Assembly: GCA_005883615.1 (NCBI GenBank)
Contig: VBEC01000019.1
Coordinates: forward strand, 109,032 to 173,031
Length of the DNA: 64,000 nucleotides
Reading direction: 5' to 3'
Source: Chloroflexota bacterium
GTDB lineage: Bacteria; Chloroflexota; Limnocylindria; Limnocylindrales; CSP1-4
The notes beneath the pieces were generated by a model. The model saw only the letters and a list, made by a program, of their open reading frames with translations. It was not told the DNA's origin and ran no database searches. Shown here one piece after another: positions 1-9,187 of the stretch (its first letter is position 1; each line of letters begins with the position of its first letter). The position numbers and the translations under genes are program-made.

Positions 1-889
1 GGACGTCGAACGCCAGCGGCCCGAAATGCGCGTGGACGTCCCAGGCCCGATCTGGGATGGTCGGCGGCCGCACGTCGACCGCACCCGCAGGCAGGTCGAA
101 GACTCGGACTGCATTCTCGGCGAGGATCGCCCGACGGGCGTCGTCGTCGATCCGGGCGAGGAGCACCGCGTTCAGTGGCGATTGAATGGCTCGCCGGGGC
201 GCGCCCGAGCCGAACATGAGGCGCTCGTGACCGATTGCCCGCACGGCTGTCTCGATGGCCCGAAAGTGAGCAAGCGAGCTGGTCTCCAGGTACAGATGGC
301 TGTAGCGCCTGACCGCGGCCAGGTCATCCACGATGTGGGTGTAATGCGCGCCGAGCAGCACCACCGGCACGCCAAGGCCCGACGTGAGCCGGCCGATCAT
401 CGTGGCAGCGCCGAACCCCTGGCCTGCGGCTGGCCCACCCAGCTGAACGAGCAGGGGCAGCCCCGCCGCTGCCACGTCAGCCAGCAACTCTTCCAGGGCG
501 AGCGACGGCTCGGGTGCCCAACCCACTCGCTCGAGCCGGAACGCGACAGCCCCGGCCCGCGCCGCCTCGCCGATGCGCGCCCGGCCCCCGAACGTGCGAT
601 CGGGCGCGACGACAGCAACCGCCCGCAGCCGGTTTGCCGGGTCTGCCGCGGCGTCGAGCGCAGCACGGTTGCCTGTGTCCGGGTCAGCCCACACTGCGGT
701 CAGGTGATGGGCCAGCGCGAGCCGCACGCCATGGCTCCTTGCCTCGCCCAGGAGGTCGGTGAGGGGCGAGCCGCCTGCCGTGCCGGCCGGGGGACCGAAG
801 TGGCAGTTGACGTCGATCACCCCGCGCTCGATCACCGTTTCCCAAGGCTCGCGCGCGGTCACGCCCTCGTCGTCGGCCGGGTCGTCCAT
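1..889 (-). CDS. Amidohydrolase (amidohydrolase_2-like TIM barrel), partial at left edge; appears to be a tandem two-domain protein
   Basis: Minus-frame translation from ATG at 889 is open to the window edge (absent from the ORF track because no stop is present): MDDPADDEGVTAREPWETVIERGVIDVNCHFGPPAG...LMFGSGAPRRAIQSPLNAVLLARIDDDARRAILAENAVRVFDL...RAWDVHAHFGPLAFDV. Confidence 0.8.
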   Translation of the reverse strand, partial: MDDPADDEGVTAREPWETVIERGVIDVNCHFGPPAGTAGGSPLTDLLGEARSHGVRLALAHHLTAVWADPDTGNRAALDAAADPANRLRAVAVVAPDRTFGGRARIGEAARAGAVAFRLERVGWAPEPSLALEELLADVAAAGLPLLVQLGGPAAGQGFGAATMIGRLTSGLGVPVVLLGAHYTHIVDDLAAVRRYSHLYLETSSLAHFRAIETAVRAIGHERLMFGSGAPRRAIQSPLNAVLLARIDDDARRAILAENAVRVFDLPAGAVDVRPPTIPDRAWDVHAHFGPLAFDV

Positions 890-1158
890 GTCCCCTCCGG
901 GAAAATCAGGCGTGGCGGGTCGGCTTCTGAAAGTTGGCGGCCGAGGCCGTCGAGGCTGCACCAGATCCGTCGGAGGAGCTTGAAGCCCGACATCTCCACG
1001 ATCAACCCGTGGAAGGGCAGATCGATCTCGGCGAATGCCTCGATGTCCCGCGCCTCGAGCGCACCGGGCTTCTGATCGAGCGCGGTGTCCGCCGGGATGA
1101 TCGTCTGACCTGACCCGGCGTTGATGGCCATCACGTCCACCTTCCGTGCTCCGGCCAA
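859..1158 (-). pseudogene. Truncated GntR-family (FadR/FCD-type) transcriptional regulator remnant; partial FCD domain, no HTH
   Basis: 99-aa ORF contains ARDIEAFAEIDLPFHGLIVEMSGFKLLRRIWCSLDGLGRQL, which resembles the FCD signature (D-x-x-FH...SGN..LL..I..SL). The space needed for an N-terminal HTH is occupied by the divergent ggt gene, and the C-terminal FCD part is missing. Confidence 0.6.
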
Positions 1159-1199
1159 TCATGCTCCCGGTGGCCGCCGATCCCGCTAGGATGCCACGC

Positions 1200-2801
1200 G
1201 TGGGCTACGCCGTGGCGGCTGGACATCCGCTCGCCGTCGACGAGGCCGACCGGGCGCTGCGCAAGGGTGCCAACGCCGTCGAGGCCGCGCTCGTGGCCGC
1301 CTTCGTGCAGGGCGTCGTCGACCCGGCCAAGTGCGGCATCGGCGGTTGGGGCGTCGCCGCCGTAGGACCTCCGGACGGGGCGGTCACGATCATCGACTTT
1401 CCGGCGCGAGCCGGCGGCCGGGCGCGACCCGACATGTGGCGGGACCTGCTGACGCAGCGCGCCTACCACGGCTATCTGCCGGTGCTGAAAGGGCACGTCA
1501 ACGACGTCGGGTACCAGGCCATCGGGGTACCGTCGGCCGTCGCAGGCTACGCCGAGTTGCATGCCCGATTCGGCGCGCGCTGGTCGTGGGCAGATCTCCT
1601 CGTCCCCGCGATCCATTACGCGCGCGACGGCGTGCCAGTCTACGGAGGGGTGCTGGGTGCCGGCCCGCCCGAGTGGGACTGGCCAGGAGCGGTTCCATTC
1701 GCCGATCGCCTCGCCGTGTCGGCCGCCGGGGGCCGGCGCTACCTGCGCGGGAAGCGGTTCTTCAAGGTCGGCGAGATCCTCCGGCAACCGGAGCTCGCGG
1801 GTACGCTCGAGACCCTCGCGTCAGGCGGTCCTGCGACCTTCTACCAGGGATCGATTGCCGACCGGATTGCCAGGGACATGGCCCGCCACGGGGGCCTGGT
1901 CACCGCCGAAGACCTTGCCACGTGCCGGCCGGCAGTGACGCAACCGGTTGTCGGGCAGTTCGGCACCTGGGCGATCCACGCGCCGCCACCACCCGAGTCG
2001 GGAGTGTCGTTGCTCCAGATCCTCGCGTTGCTCGACGGGATCCTCGACAGCGCTGAAGGACCCTTCGGCTTGCGCAACGTTCGCGAGCTCGTGGCTGCCC
2101 TCGAGTTCGCCGCGGTGCAGCGCGCGCGATATCTGTCCGACCCGGCGTTCGTCGAGGTGCCGATTGTTGCGATGCTGGCCGAGGCGGCTCGCGGCCGAGC
2201 CACGCGTGGTGGAGCAGCCGGCGCACCCCCGAACGTTCCCGGCGTCGTCGCTCAGCGCGACACGACGAGCATCGTTGTGGCCGACGAGCAGGGCCTCGTG
2301 ATCTCGATGAATCACTCCCTCGTCAGCCACGGCGGATCGGGCGTCGTGACTCGAGGTCTCGGTTTCCTCTACAACAACACGATGGCCGGTTTCGGCGTCG
2401 ACCCGGGCGGGCGCAACTCGATCGAGCCCGGCCGGGCGCGCTGGAGCGCCGCCTGTCCCACCATCGTCAGCGGGCCAGACGGGAGCCTGCGGCTGGCGAT
2501 TACGGGTCCCGGCGGGAGTCGGGCGATCGGGGCGGTCGCCCAGGGCGTGTTGAACGTGCTGGCGTTCGGAATGGGCCCGCTCCAGGCGGTGTCGTTGCCC
2601 CGAATCGATGCCCATGACGGCGTCGTCGATCTCGAGGCGGCCGTTCCGTGGTCCGTTGAAGCCGACCTCGTCGACGCGGGCGTCCGGGTGAACCGGACCT
2701 ACGAGTCTGGATTTGCCGCCCTCTATGCCGTTGGACGGGGCGGGAACGGGCTTGACGCCGCCGCTGATCCCCGCCGGACCGGCGCCTCGATCGCGCTCTG
2801 A
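1200..2801 (+). CDS. Gamma-glutamyltransferase family protein
   Basis: GTG start at 1200. N-terminal GYAVAAGHPLAVDEADRALRKGANAVEAALVAAFVQGVVDPAKCGIGGWG; catalytic-Thr region RDTTSIVVADEQGLVISMNHSL; GPGGSRAIGAVAQGVLNVL. Confidence 0.85.
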   Translation: MGYAVAAGHPLAVDEADRALRKGANAVEAALVAAFVQGVVDPAKCGIGGWGVAAVGPPDGAVTIIDFPARAGGRARPDMWRDLLTQRAYHGYLPVLKGHVNDVGYQAIGVPSAVAGYAELHARFGARWSWADLLVPAIHYARDGVPVYGGVLGAGPPEWDWPGAVPFADRLAVSAAGGRRYLRGKRFFKVGEILRQPELAGTLETLASGGPATFYQGSIADRIARDMARHGGLVTAEDLATCRPAVTQPVVGQFGTWAIHAPPPPESGVSLLQILALLDGILDSAEGPFGLRNVRELVAALEFAAVQRARYLSDPAFVEVPIVAMLAEAARGRATRGGAAGAPPNVPGVVAQRDTTSIVVADEQGLVISMNHSLVSHGGSGVVTRGLGFLYNNTMAGFGVDPGGRNSIEPGRARWSAACPTIVSGPDGSLRLAITGPGGSRAIGAVAQGVLNVLAFGMGPLQAVSLPRIDAHDGVVDLEAAVPWSVEADLVDAGVRVNRTYESGFAALYAVGRGGNGLDAAADPRRTGASIAL

Positions 2802-2882
2802 TCCCCGCCTTGCGGTCCTGGCCGCCTTCTTGCCGTCAATGCGGTTCTCCCCAGTCCGCGGCTGCCGACGAGCGGGGTCGTT

Positions 2883-4106
2883 TCAACCTGGCGGTGACTC
2901 CAGGTGGTCCGCGTGGACCGGCACGCCGCGGGCGATGACCGCGCGAGGGCCACGCAGGCTGCCGATATCGGCCAGCGGATCGCCATCCACGACCAGCAAG
3001 TCGGCCACATAGCCGACCTCGAGGAGCCCGAGCTGGCTCATCCCGAAGAGGGCGGCAGTCGCCGTCGTCGCGGCAGCGAGCGCCTCCTGCGCGGTCATTC
3101 CATGGACGACGTACAGCTCGAGCTCGCCCACGATGTCGCCGATCGGCACGAGTGGGGCGCCTCCGTCGTTCCCGGCGGCGATCGGAACGCCGCGCTCGAT
3201 GGCGAGGCGCAGCGTCCGCTCCAGAGACGGGGCCAGGGCACGGCACTTTTCGACGACGAAGTCGGGGATCCCTGCCTCGGGAGCGGCTTCGACGATGGCG
3301 CGGTCGGACAGGATCGTAGGGACCAGGGCCGTGCCGCGTTCCAGCATGAGGGACACGACCTCCTCGTCGATGCCATGGCCGTGCTCGACCGAGTCCACCC
3401 CGGCGAGCACTGCGTTCCGGGCGCCGGCGGCGCTTTCCGCATGGGCAGCCACGATCCGGCCGGCCTTGTGGGCTTCGTCGACCGCCACCGCCATCTCGTC
3501 CACGGTCAGCTGGGGCGCCCCTGCGGCCTGTCCCGGCGTCATCATCCCCCCAGTAGCCATGACCTTGATCGTCGTGGCGCCGGCCTTGATCTGGCCTCGG
3601 ACGGCATGGCGCACGGCGTCGGGGCCATCGGCCTCAACACCGAACCAGTAGCCGTGTCCTCCGGTCATCGTGATCACCCGGCCCGCTGCGAGCATCCGCG
3701 GGCCCGCGATCTCGCGGCGTTCGACGAGGCTTGCCAGAGCGATGTCGACACCGGCAGCACCGCCGACGTCCCGAATGGTCGTGACGCCGGCAGCCAGTGT
3801 CTGCTGCAGCCGGCTCGCGGCGCGGATCGCCGTTTCTGCGGGGACTTCGTGGCGCAGGATGCGTTCGGGATCAGGGCCCGGATCAAGACAGATATGGGCG
3901 TGCGCGTTCATGAGGCCGGGTGTCAGCGTGCGACCGCCGACCGGCCAGACGACGGCCCCGTCGACCTCGAGGTTCGGTTCGATCGCGGCAATCTGTTCGC
4001 CGCTTACCAGGACATCCGCCCGCTCGTGACGCACGCCACGTCCGTCGACGATTCGGGCGCCCTTCAGGAGCAGTGGTCTCGCCTGTCCGCTGCCGTCCCG
4101 GGTCAT
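2883..4106 (-). CDS. Amidohydrolase family protein (imidazolonepropionase/Xaa-Pro-dipeptidase-like)
   Basis: TPGLMNAHAHICLD (HxH), TMTGGHGYWFGVEADG, GATTIKVMATGG, AAHAES, AGNDGG. ATG at 4106 overlaps the stop of the upstream gene by 4 bp. Confidence 0.88.
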   Translation of the reverse strand: MTRDGSGQARPLLLKGARIVDGRGVRHERADVLVSGEQIAAIEPNLEVDGAVVWPVGGRTLTPGLMNAHAHICLDPGPDPERILRHEVPAETAIRAASRLQQTLAAGVTTIRDVGGAAGVDIALASLVERREIAGPRMLAAGRVITMTGGHGYWFGVEADGPDAVRHAVRGQIKAGATTIKVMATGGMMTPGQAAGAPQLTVDEMAVAVDEAHKAGRIVAAHAESAAGARNAVLAGVDSVEHGHGIDEEVVSLMLERGTALVPTILSDRAIVEAAPEAGIPDFVVEKCRALAPSLERTLRLAIERGVPIAAGNDGGAPLVPIGDIVGELELYVVHGMTAQEALAAATTATAALFGMSQLGLLEVGYVADLLVVDGDPLADIGSLRGPRAVIARGVPVHADHLESPPG

Positions 4107-5236
4107 TCGTCCACCTCGACGAGCGCCCAACGCCCGGAGCGGCTCTGTCCCTGGCCGCCGTAGAACACTGCAAATACACGCCCGTCGGCGGTAGCAACTC
4201 CCCTCGGATGGCCGAACTGCCAGGCGCCCATGTCGTTCCAGTAGTCCTGCTGGGCACGTGGCCCAGCGCTGCCCGGCTCGTCTCCCGCTGGACTGTCGTA
4301 GATGCGGACTTCCTCAGAACTGTCCCACGTCCGGCCGAAGTCGCGGCTCAGCGCAGCCCGGATCCCGGGCGGACGCCCGCGGTGGGAGTAGACCGCCACC
4401 AGCCGGTCACCGCCGATCGCTACGGGCTGGCAGTGCTGGCCCGCCAGGCCTGTGGCCCGCGGAGGCGACCAGGCGCGACCGTCGGCCGAGCCCCAGGCCA
4501 CGTGTACGTCGCGGTCGGTGCCTGCCTGCACATCGTGCGTCCAGAACATCGCCACGAGCTCCCCGGTGCTCGGGTGCACGGCGAGGCGCTGGTCCCAGTA
4601 GAAGACGCGGTTCCCGGGGTCGACGGCGACGATCGATTCGTCTGGCCAGGTAGCACCGCCGTCGGCGGAGATCCGGATGAAGGCGGCGGGTCTCCCTGGG
4701 TTCTCGTCGTCGTACTCCTTCCATTGCTCGAACGGTTGCCCGAGCCGGCCGTCGGCAAGCCCCAGCAACGGTCCGGTCGGGGATGCGCCCGGGTGCGGCG
4801 ATGTGTCGAAAAGGCGACGATCCGTCCAGGTGCAGCCGCCGTTCCGCGACGTGAGGTGATATGTCCGCATCGGACGAAGCCCGAGCGTGCGCTGGTTGAC
4901 CCAGGGGGCCCCCGGATCGGAGCGGTCGACCCACAACACGGAGGCTCGTAGCTCGCCCGGCGCCATCTCCGCGATCATCCAGGCGCGCGCTTCGCCGCGA
5001 ATTCCGTCCCATTCGCGATCGGCGAGCCCGAGGTACCGGAGCTCCCACGAGCCGCCGAGGTCGCGAGTGGCGAAGACCGCCGCATGCCCGTCCGGGCCCT
5101 CCCGGTCCGAACCGAGGCGGCAGCTGACGAGAATCGTGTCGTCCGAGGTACGCACGACCGCCGTCGACGATACCGACTGCTGGTTGATGGGCGCGGATCC
5201 TGCCTCGAAGAAGACCCCGCTGGCCCTGACCCTCAT
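4103..5236 (-). CDS. Sialidase-like / BNR (Asp-box) repeat protein
   Basis: MRVRASGVFFEAGSAPINQQSVSSTAVVR...; Asp-box-like motifs SRNGGCTW, SADGGATW, SRDFGRTW. No obvious signal peptide. Confidence 0.75.
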   Translation of the reverse strand: MRVRASGVFFEAGSAPINQQSVSSTAVVRTSDDTILVSCRLGSDREGPDGHAAVFATRDLGGSWELRYLGLADREWDGIRGEARAWMIAEMAPGELRASVLWVDRSDPGAPWVNQRTLGLRPMRTYHLTSRNGGCTWTDRRLFDTSPHPGASPTGPLLGLADGRLGQPFEQWKEYDDENPGRPAAFIRISADGGATWPDESIVAVDPGNRVFYWDQRLAVHPSTGELVAMFWTHDVQAGTDRDVHVAWGSADGRAWSPPRATGLAGQHCQPVAIGGDRLVAVYSHRGRPPGIRAALSRDFGRTWDSSEEVRIYDSPAGDEPGSAGPRAQQDYWNDMGAWQFGHPRGVATADGRVFAVFYGGQGQSRSGRWALVEVDE

Positions 5237-5271
5237 CGCTCCTCCGCGCTGAGGCTGGCAGTGTAGCCTCG

Positions 5272-6411
5272 ATGCCGCCCGCGGATCAGTCCGTATACTC
5301 CGTGCTGGTTCGGATCCCGTTACGAGGTGCACGAGTGGCGCTGATGGAGGGGCGCGTCGAGCCGCCCGTGTACCTCGGTCCGGATGAGCTGGCCCGGCTC
5401 TACAGCGTCGAGGACTTCGAATCACTCGCGCGCGAGCGAATGGCCGACGCCGGCTATCGCTATGTGGCCGGCTGGGCTGGCACCGGGGAAACCGTGAGGA
5501 TGAACCGGGAGGCATTCGGCCGGTGGGTCCTGAGGCCGCGCGCCCTGGTCGATGTAAGCACGATCGACCCATCGACGACAGTCCTCGGTCAGCCGGTCAG
5601 CCTGCCGGTCCTCTTCGCGCCGAGCGCCCTGCACCGGCTGGCCCATCCTGACGGCGAGCTGGCAACGGCCGCGGCGTCGGTCGCCGCCGACACGGTCATG
5701 ATCCTGAGCACCAGCGCCAGCGCTACGATCGAGGAGGTCGCGGCGGTTGCCAGGGATCCCTGGTTCCAGCTGTACTGGCTGACGGACCGCGAGCTGACGC
5801 GCGACCTGGTTCAGCGCGCGACGGCCGCCGGCTTCCGGGCGCTCTGTCTGACCGTCGATGCCCCGGTGGGCGGCTGGCGAGAAGGGGAGCTGCGCTACCC
5901 CGTGCCGCTCGATGCAACGTGTCGAGCCGCGAACCTGCCGGACGTCGTGGAGGTCGAGACGAGGCTCACCTGGAGCTCGCTCGATTGGCTCCGCTCGATC
6001 AGCCCACTGCCGCTTGTCCTCAAGGGCATCATGACCGCCCAGGATGCACGACTCGCGGTTGACCACGGCGCCGCTGCGATCGTCGTCTCGAACCATGGCG
6101 GACGACAGCTGGACTGGGCGCAGGCCAGCCTCGACGCCCTGCCCGAGATCGTGGATGCGGTCGGGGGACAGCTGGAGATCCTGACCGATGGCGGCGTCAG
6201 GCGCGGCACGGACGTGCTCAAGGCGCTGGCACTGGGCGCTCGCGCCGTCCTGATCGGCCGTCCCGTCTTCTGGGGCCTCGCGACCGGAGGCGCGGCCGGG
6301 CTGGGCGCCATGGTCGAGCTCATTCGGGGTGAGCTGGTCTCGGCGATGGCCCTCACGGGCGCAACGACGATCGCGGACGTCGGGCGCCAACTCGTCAGCC
6401 CACGCTTCTGA
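5272..6411 (+). CDS. FMN-dependent alpha-hydroxy-acid oxidase/dehydrogenase (lactate oxidase family)
   Basis: LPVLFAPSALHRLAHPDGELATAAAS, VSNHGGRQLDWAQASLDALPEIV, DGGVRRGTDVLKALALGARAVLIGRP. Exact start uncertain (5272 or a downstream codon). Confidence 0.9.
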   Translation: MPPADQSVYSVLVRIPLRGARVALMEGRVEPPVYLGPDELARLYSVEDFESLARERMADAGYRYVAGWAGTGETVRMNREAFGRWVLRPRALVDVSTIDPSTTVLGQPVSLPVLFAPSALHRLAHPDGELATAAASVAADTVMILSTSASATIEEVAAVARDPWFQLYWLTDRELTRDLVQRATAAGFRALCLTVDAPVGGWREGELRYPVPLDATCRAANLPDVVEVETRLTWSSLDWLRSISPLPLVLKGIMTAQDARLAVDHGAAAIVVSNHGGRQLDWAQASLDALPEIVDAVGGQLEILTDGGVRRGTDVLKALALGARAVLIGRPVFWGLATGGAAGLGAMVELIRGELVSAMALTGATTIADVGRQLVSPRF

Positions 6412-6422
6412 GCCGCGGTCCG

Positions 6423-7553
6423 ATGGAAATCATGCTGAGCAATCCGGCCGCACCGCAGCTGGGCGCGATGCGCGAGCAACTCGACACACCGGCCCTGTTG
6501 CTCGACCTGGACCGCTTCGAGCGCAATTCAGCCAGGCTCGCCAGCGGCATCCAGCGGGGCGGCGTCGCCTGGCGTCCCCACACCAAGGCCCACAAATCGC
6601 CGTTCCTTGCGGCACGCCAGATCGAGCTCGGAGCCATCGGTGTGACCTGTGCCAAAGTCGGCGAAGCCGAGGTCATGGTGGAGAACGGCATCCGCAGCGT
6701 CCTCGTGGCGAACGAGGTTGCCAGTGGCCCGAAGCTCGACCGAATCGCTCGATTGCAGGACCGCGCCGAGGTCTTCGCCTGTGCTGATGACCCGTATCAC
6801 GTCGAGCTGGCCGCAGCCGCGGGCCTGGCCGCCGGTGTCGAGATCCCCTTGCTCGTCGAGATTGACGTTGGGATGCACCGCGCCGGGGTGGCGCCGGGTG
6901 CTCCGGCTCGGGATCTGGCCCGGTTGATCGACCGCAGCCGCGGCGTACGGTTCGCCGGCCTGATGGCATACGAAGGGCACGTCCTGACGCTCTGGCCGGC
7001 GACCGTAAAGGAGGCCGCCGCACGCGAAGCGATCGGCCTGCTGGTCGATACGCGCCGCCTCGTCGAGCGGGACGGCATCCCCGTGGACATCGTCTCCGGC
7101 GGCGGCTCGGGAAGCTACACAGCGACCGCCCAGATCGCAGGCATGACCGAGATCCAGGCCGGCGGAGCCTGCCTGATGGACCTGTTCTATGCCGACGAGT
7201 GCCATCTGGCGGAGGAGGGCTACGAGTTCGCGCTGACCGTCCTGGCGATGGTCACCAGTCGCCCGACCAGCGATCGAGCCATCATCGACGCCGGCTTCAA
7301 AGCACTGTCGGCCCGGGACGACGTGCCTCCCCGGCCGGTTGGCCTGCCCGACGTGACGGTGACGACGCTGTCCGCGGAACATGGCTATCTCGAGCTGGGA
7401 CCTGGCGCGCCGGACCTGCAGATCGGCCAGCGGGTGGAGCTCATCCCGGACTACAGCGACACCACCACGTTCCGGCACGACCAGTTCGTGGGGCTCAGGG
7501 ACGGCCGGGTCGAGCGCGTCATCCCGCTGTTGGCCCGCGGCCGGCTGAGCTGA
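6423..7553 (+). CDS. D-threonine/D-serine aldolase-like PLP enzyme (alanine racemase N-terminal fold, DSD1-like)
   Basis: LDTPALLLDLDRFERNSARLASGIQRGGVAWRPHTKAHKSPFLAARQIELGAIGVTCAKVGEAEVM; C-terminal EHGYLELG...LIPDYSDTTTFRHDQFVGLRDGRVERVIPLLARGR. Confidence 0.88.
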   Translation: MEIMLSNPAAPQLGAMREQLDTPALLLDLDRFERNSARLASGIQRGGVAWRPHTKAHKSPFLAARQIELGAIGVTCAKVGEAEVMVENGIRSVLVANEVASGPKLDRIARLQDRAEVFACADDPYHVELAAAAGLAAGVEIPLLVEIDVGMHRAGVAPGAPARDLARLIDRSRGVRFAGLMAYEGHVLTLWPATVKEAAAREAIGLLVDTRRLVERDGIPVDIVSGGGSGSYTATAQIAGMTEIQAGGACLMDLFYADECHLAEEGYEFALTVLAMVTSRPTSDRAIIDAGFKALSARDDVPPRPVGLPDVTVTTLSAEHGYLELGPGAPDLQIGQRVELIPDYSDTTTFRHDQFVGLRDGRVERVIPLLARGRLS

Positions 7554-7588
7554 CCCAGCGGCCACCACTTTCCTTACTGCCGGGAATC

Positions 7589-9145
7589 GTGGACTTCGAC
7601 CTCATCGTTCGCGGCGGTCTCGTCGTCGACGGAACGCCCGCAGCGACGCCGAGGCGAGCCGACGTAGGGATCCGCGGCGAACGGATCGTGGCGGTGGGTG
7701 TCCTGACGGACGCTGGGGCGCCGCTCGAAATCACCGCCGAGGAGCGTGCGGTAGCTCCGGGCTTCATCGATCCTCACGTCCATTCCGAGACGGCACTTCG
7801 CGGTAACGCCGATCGCTTCGGAGCGCTGCTCCAGGGCGTCACGACGCACCTCACGGGTGCGGACGGATTTGGCTGGGCCGGACTGCCGGACGATGCCGCG
7901 GCGGCCCTCTGGCGATCGACCTCGTTCGCGTACGGTGATCCCGATGCCAGGCCGAGCTGGGCCACTCCGGCTGCATACCTCGACAGCTTTGGCGGTCTGC
8001 CGCTGAACGTGGCCGCAATGGCGCCGCACCAGGCGATCCGCTTCGGGGTGCTGGGCTGGGACGCACGCCGTGCGACCCACGACGAGATCCTCGCTATGCG
8101 CCGCGCCACAAACGCCTGGATGGACGCCGGAGCGCTGGGCCTCGCCACGGGACTCGACTACCAGCCCGCGGCGTCCGCCTCGACCGACGAGCTCGTGGCG
8201 TTGTGCGAGGAGGTCGCCAGGTTCGGTGGCCTGTACGCACCCCACCAGCGCTACAACGAGATCGGCCGCCCGGCGGCGTACGCCGAGTCGATCGAAGTGG
8301 GACGACGGGCAGGCACGCGGATCGCGATCGCGCATGAGTTCGTCGACGACGAAACGGAGCCGATCCTCACCGAAGCCAGCCGCGACCTTGACATCTCGAT
8401 CGATTGGTACCTCTACCCGGCGGGCTCCACCCATCTCCTGTCGTTGCTGCCGGTCGCCGAGCAGGTCGGCGGTCCTGACGCGATCCGAGATCGCCTGGGC
8501 GACGGGGACTACCGCCGGCGGGTGGCCGGCCTGCTCGAAGCGGCTCTGGCCGAATCCAGCAAGAGCGGCGCGCGGGAGTACTTCTCCGCCACCCGCACGG
8601 GCCGCCACATCGGCCTCTCGATCGCGGAAGTCGCGGCAGGGTCGGGCAAGCCGATGGGCGAGGCCGCAGTCGATCTGCTGATCGAGGAAATGCCGGACGC
8701 GCTGCTGGTGTACCGGCGTGGCACGCCGCCGGGTGCCTTCGCAGCAATCACCCGGCGGACGCTGGCATGGCCGGGCTTCATGGTCGCCAGCGACGGCATC
8801 TACCACGGTGCTCGGCCGCATCCGCGGGGCTTCGGCTGCTTCGCCCGAGTGCTCGGCGAATTCGTGCGACGCGAGGGCGCGCTGGAGCTCGGCGACGCCG
8901 TCCACCGGATGTCGGGGTTCGCCGCGATGCGGTACGGACTTCGGGATCGCGGTCGGGTCGAGCCGGGGTTCGCGGCGGACCTGGTTGTCTTCGATCCGGC
9001 AACGGTCGACGGCCCGGCGAGCTGGGAGGACCCACGTCGGCCGCCCACCGGCATCGACGTGGTCATCGTCAACGGGACGCTCGCGGTGGACCACGGGGCG
9101 CCGACCGGACAGCTGGCTGGACGGGTGCTTCGCCGGGGCGACTGA
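7589..9145 (+). CDS. N-acyl-D-amino-acid deacylase family amidohydrolase
   Basis: VDFDLIVRGGLVVDGTPAATPRRADVGIRGERIVAVG...VAPGFIDPHVHSE...MRYGLRDRGRVEPGFAADLVVFDPATV. GTG start at 7589; the listed upstream extension is antisense/other-frame noise. Confidence 0.85.
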   Translation: MDFDLIVRGGLVVDGTPAATPRRADVGIRGERIVAVGVLTDAGAPLEITAEERAVAPGFIDPHVHSETALRGNADRFGALLQGVTTHLTGADGFGWAGLPDDAAAALWRSTSFAYGDPDARPSWATPAAYLDSFGGLPLNVAAMAPHQAIRFGVLGWDARRATHDEILAMRRATNAWMDAGALGLATGLDYQPAASASTDELVALCEEVARFGGLYAPHQRYNEIGRPAAYAESIEVGRRAGTRIAIAHEFVDDETEPILTEASRDLDISIDWYLYPAGSTHLLSLLPVAEQVGGPDAIRDRLGDGDYRRRVAGLLEAALAESSKSGAREYFSATRTGRHIGLSIAEVAAGSGKPMGEAAVDLLIEEMPDALLVYRRGTPPGAFAAITRRTLAWPGFMVASDGIYHGARPHPRGFGCFARVLGEFVRREGALELGDAVHRMSGFAAMRYGLRDRGRVEPGFAADLVVFDPATVDGPASWEDPRRPPTGIDVVIVNGTLAVDHGAPTGQLAGRVLRRGD

Positions 9146-9187
9146 TCGTCCCCGACCAGCCGTGGCGGGACCAATGAGGGCCGCCGG

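Noticed and set aside
5251-5270. GAGGCT-N8-AGCCTC inverted repeat upstream of the hydroxy-acid oxidase
   Set aside because: Only 6 bp in GC-rich DNA; expected by chance.
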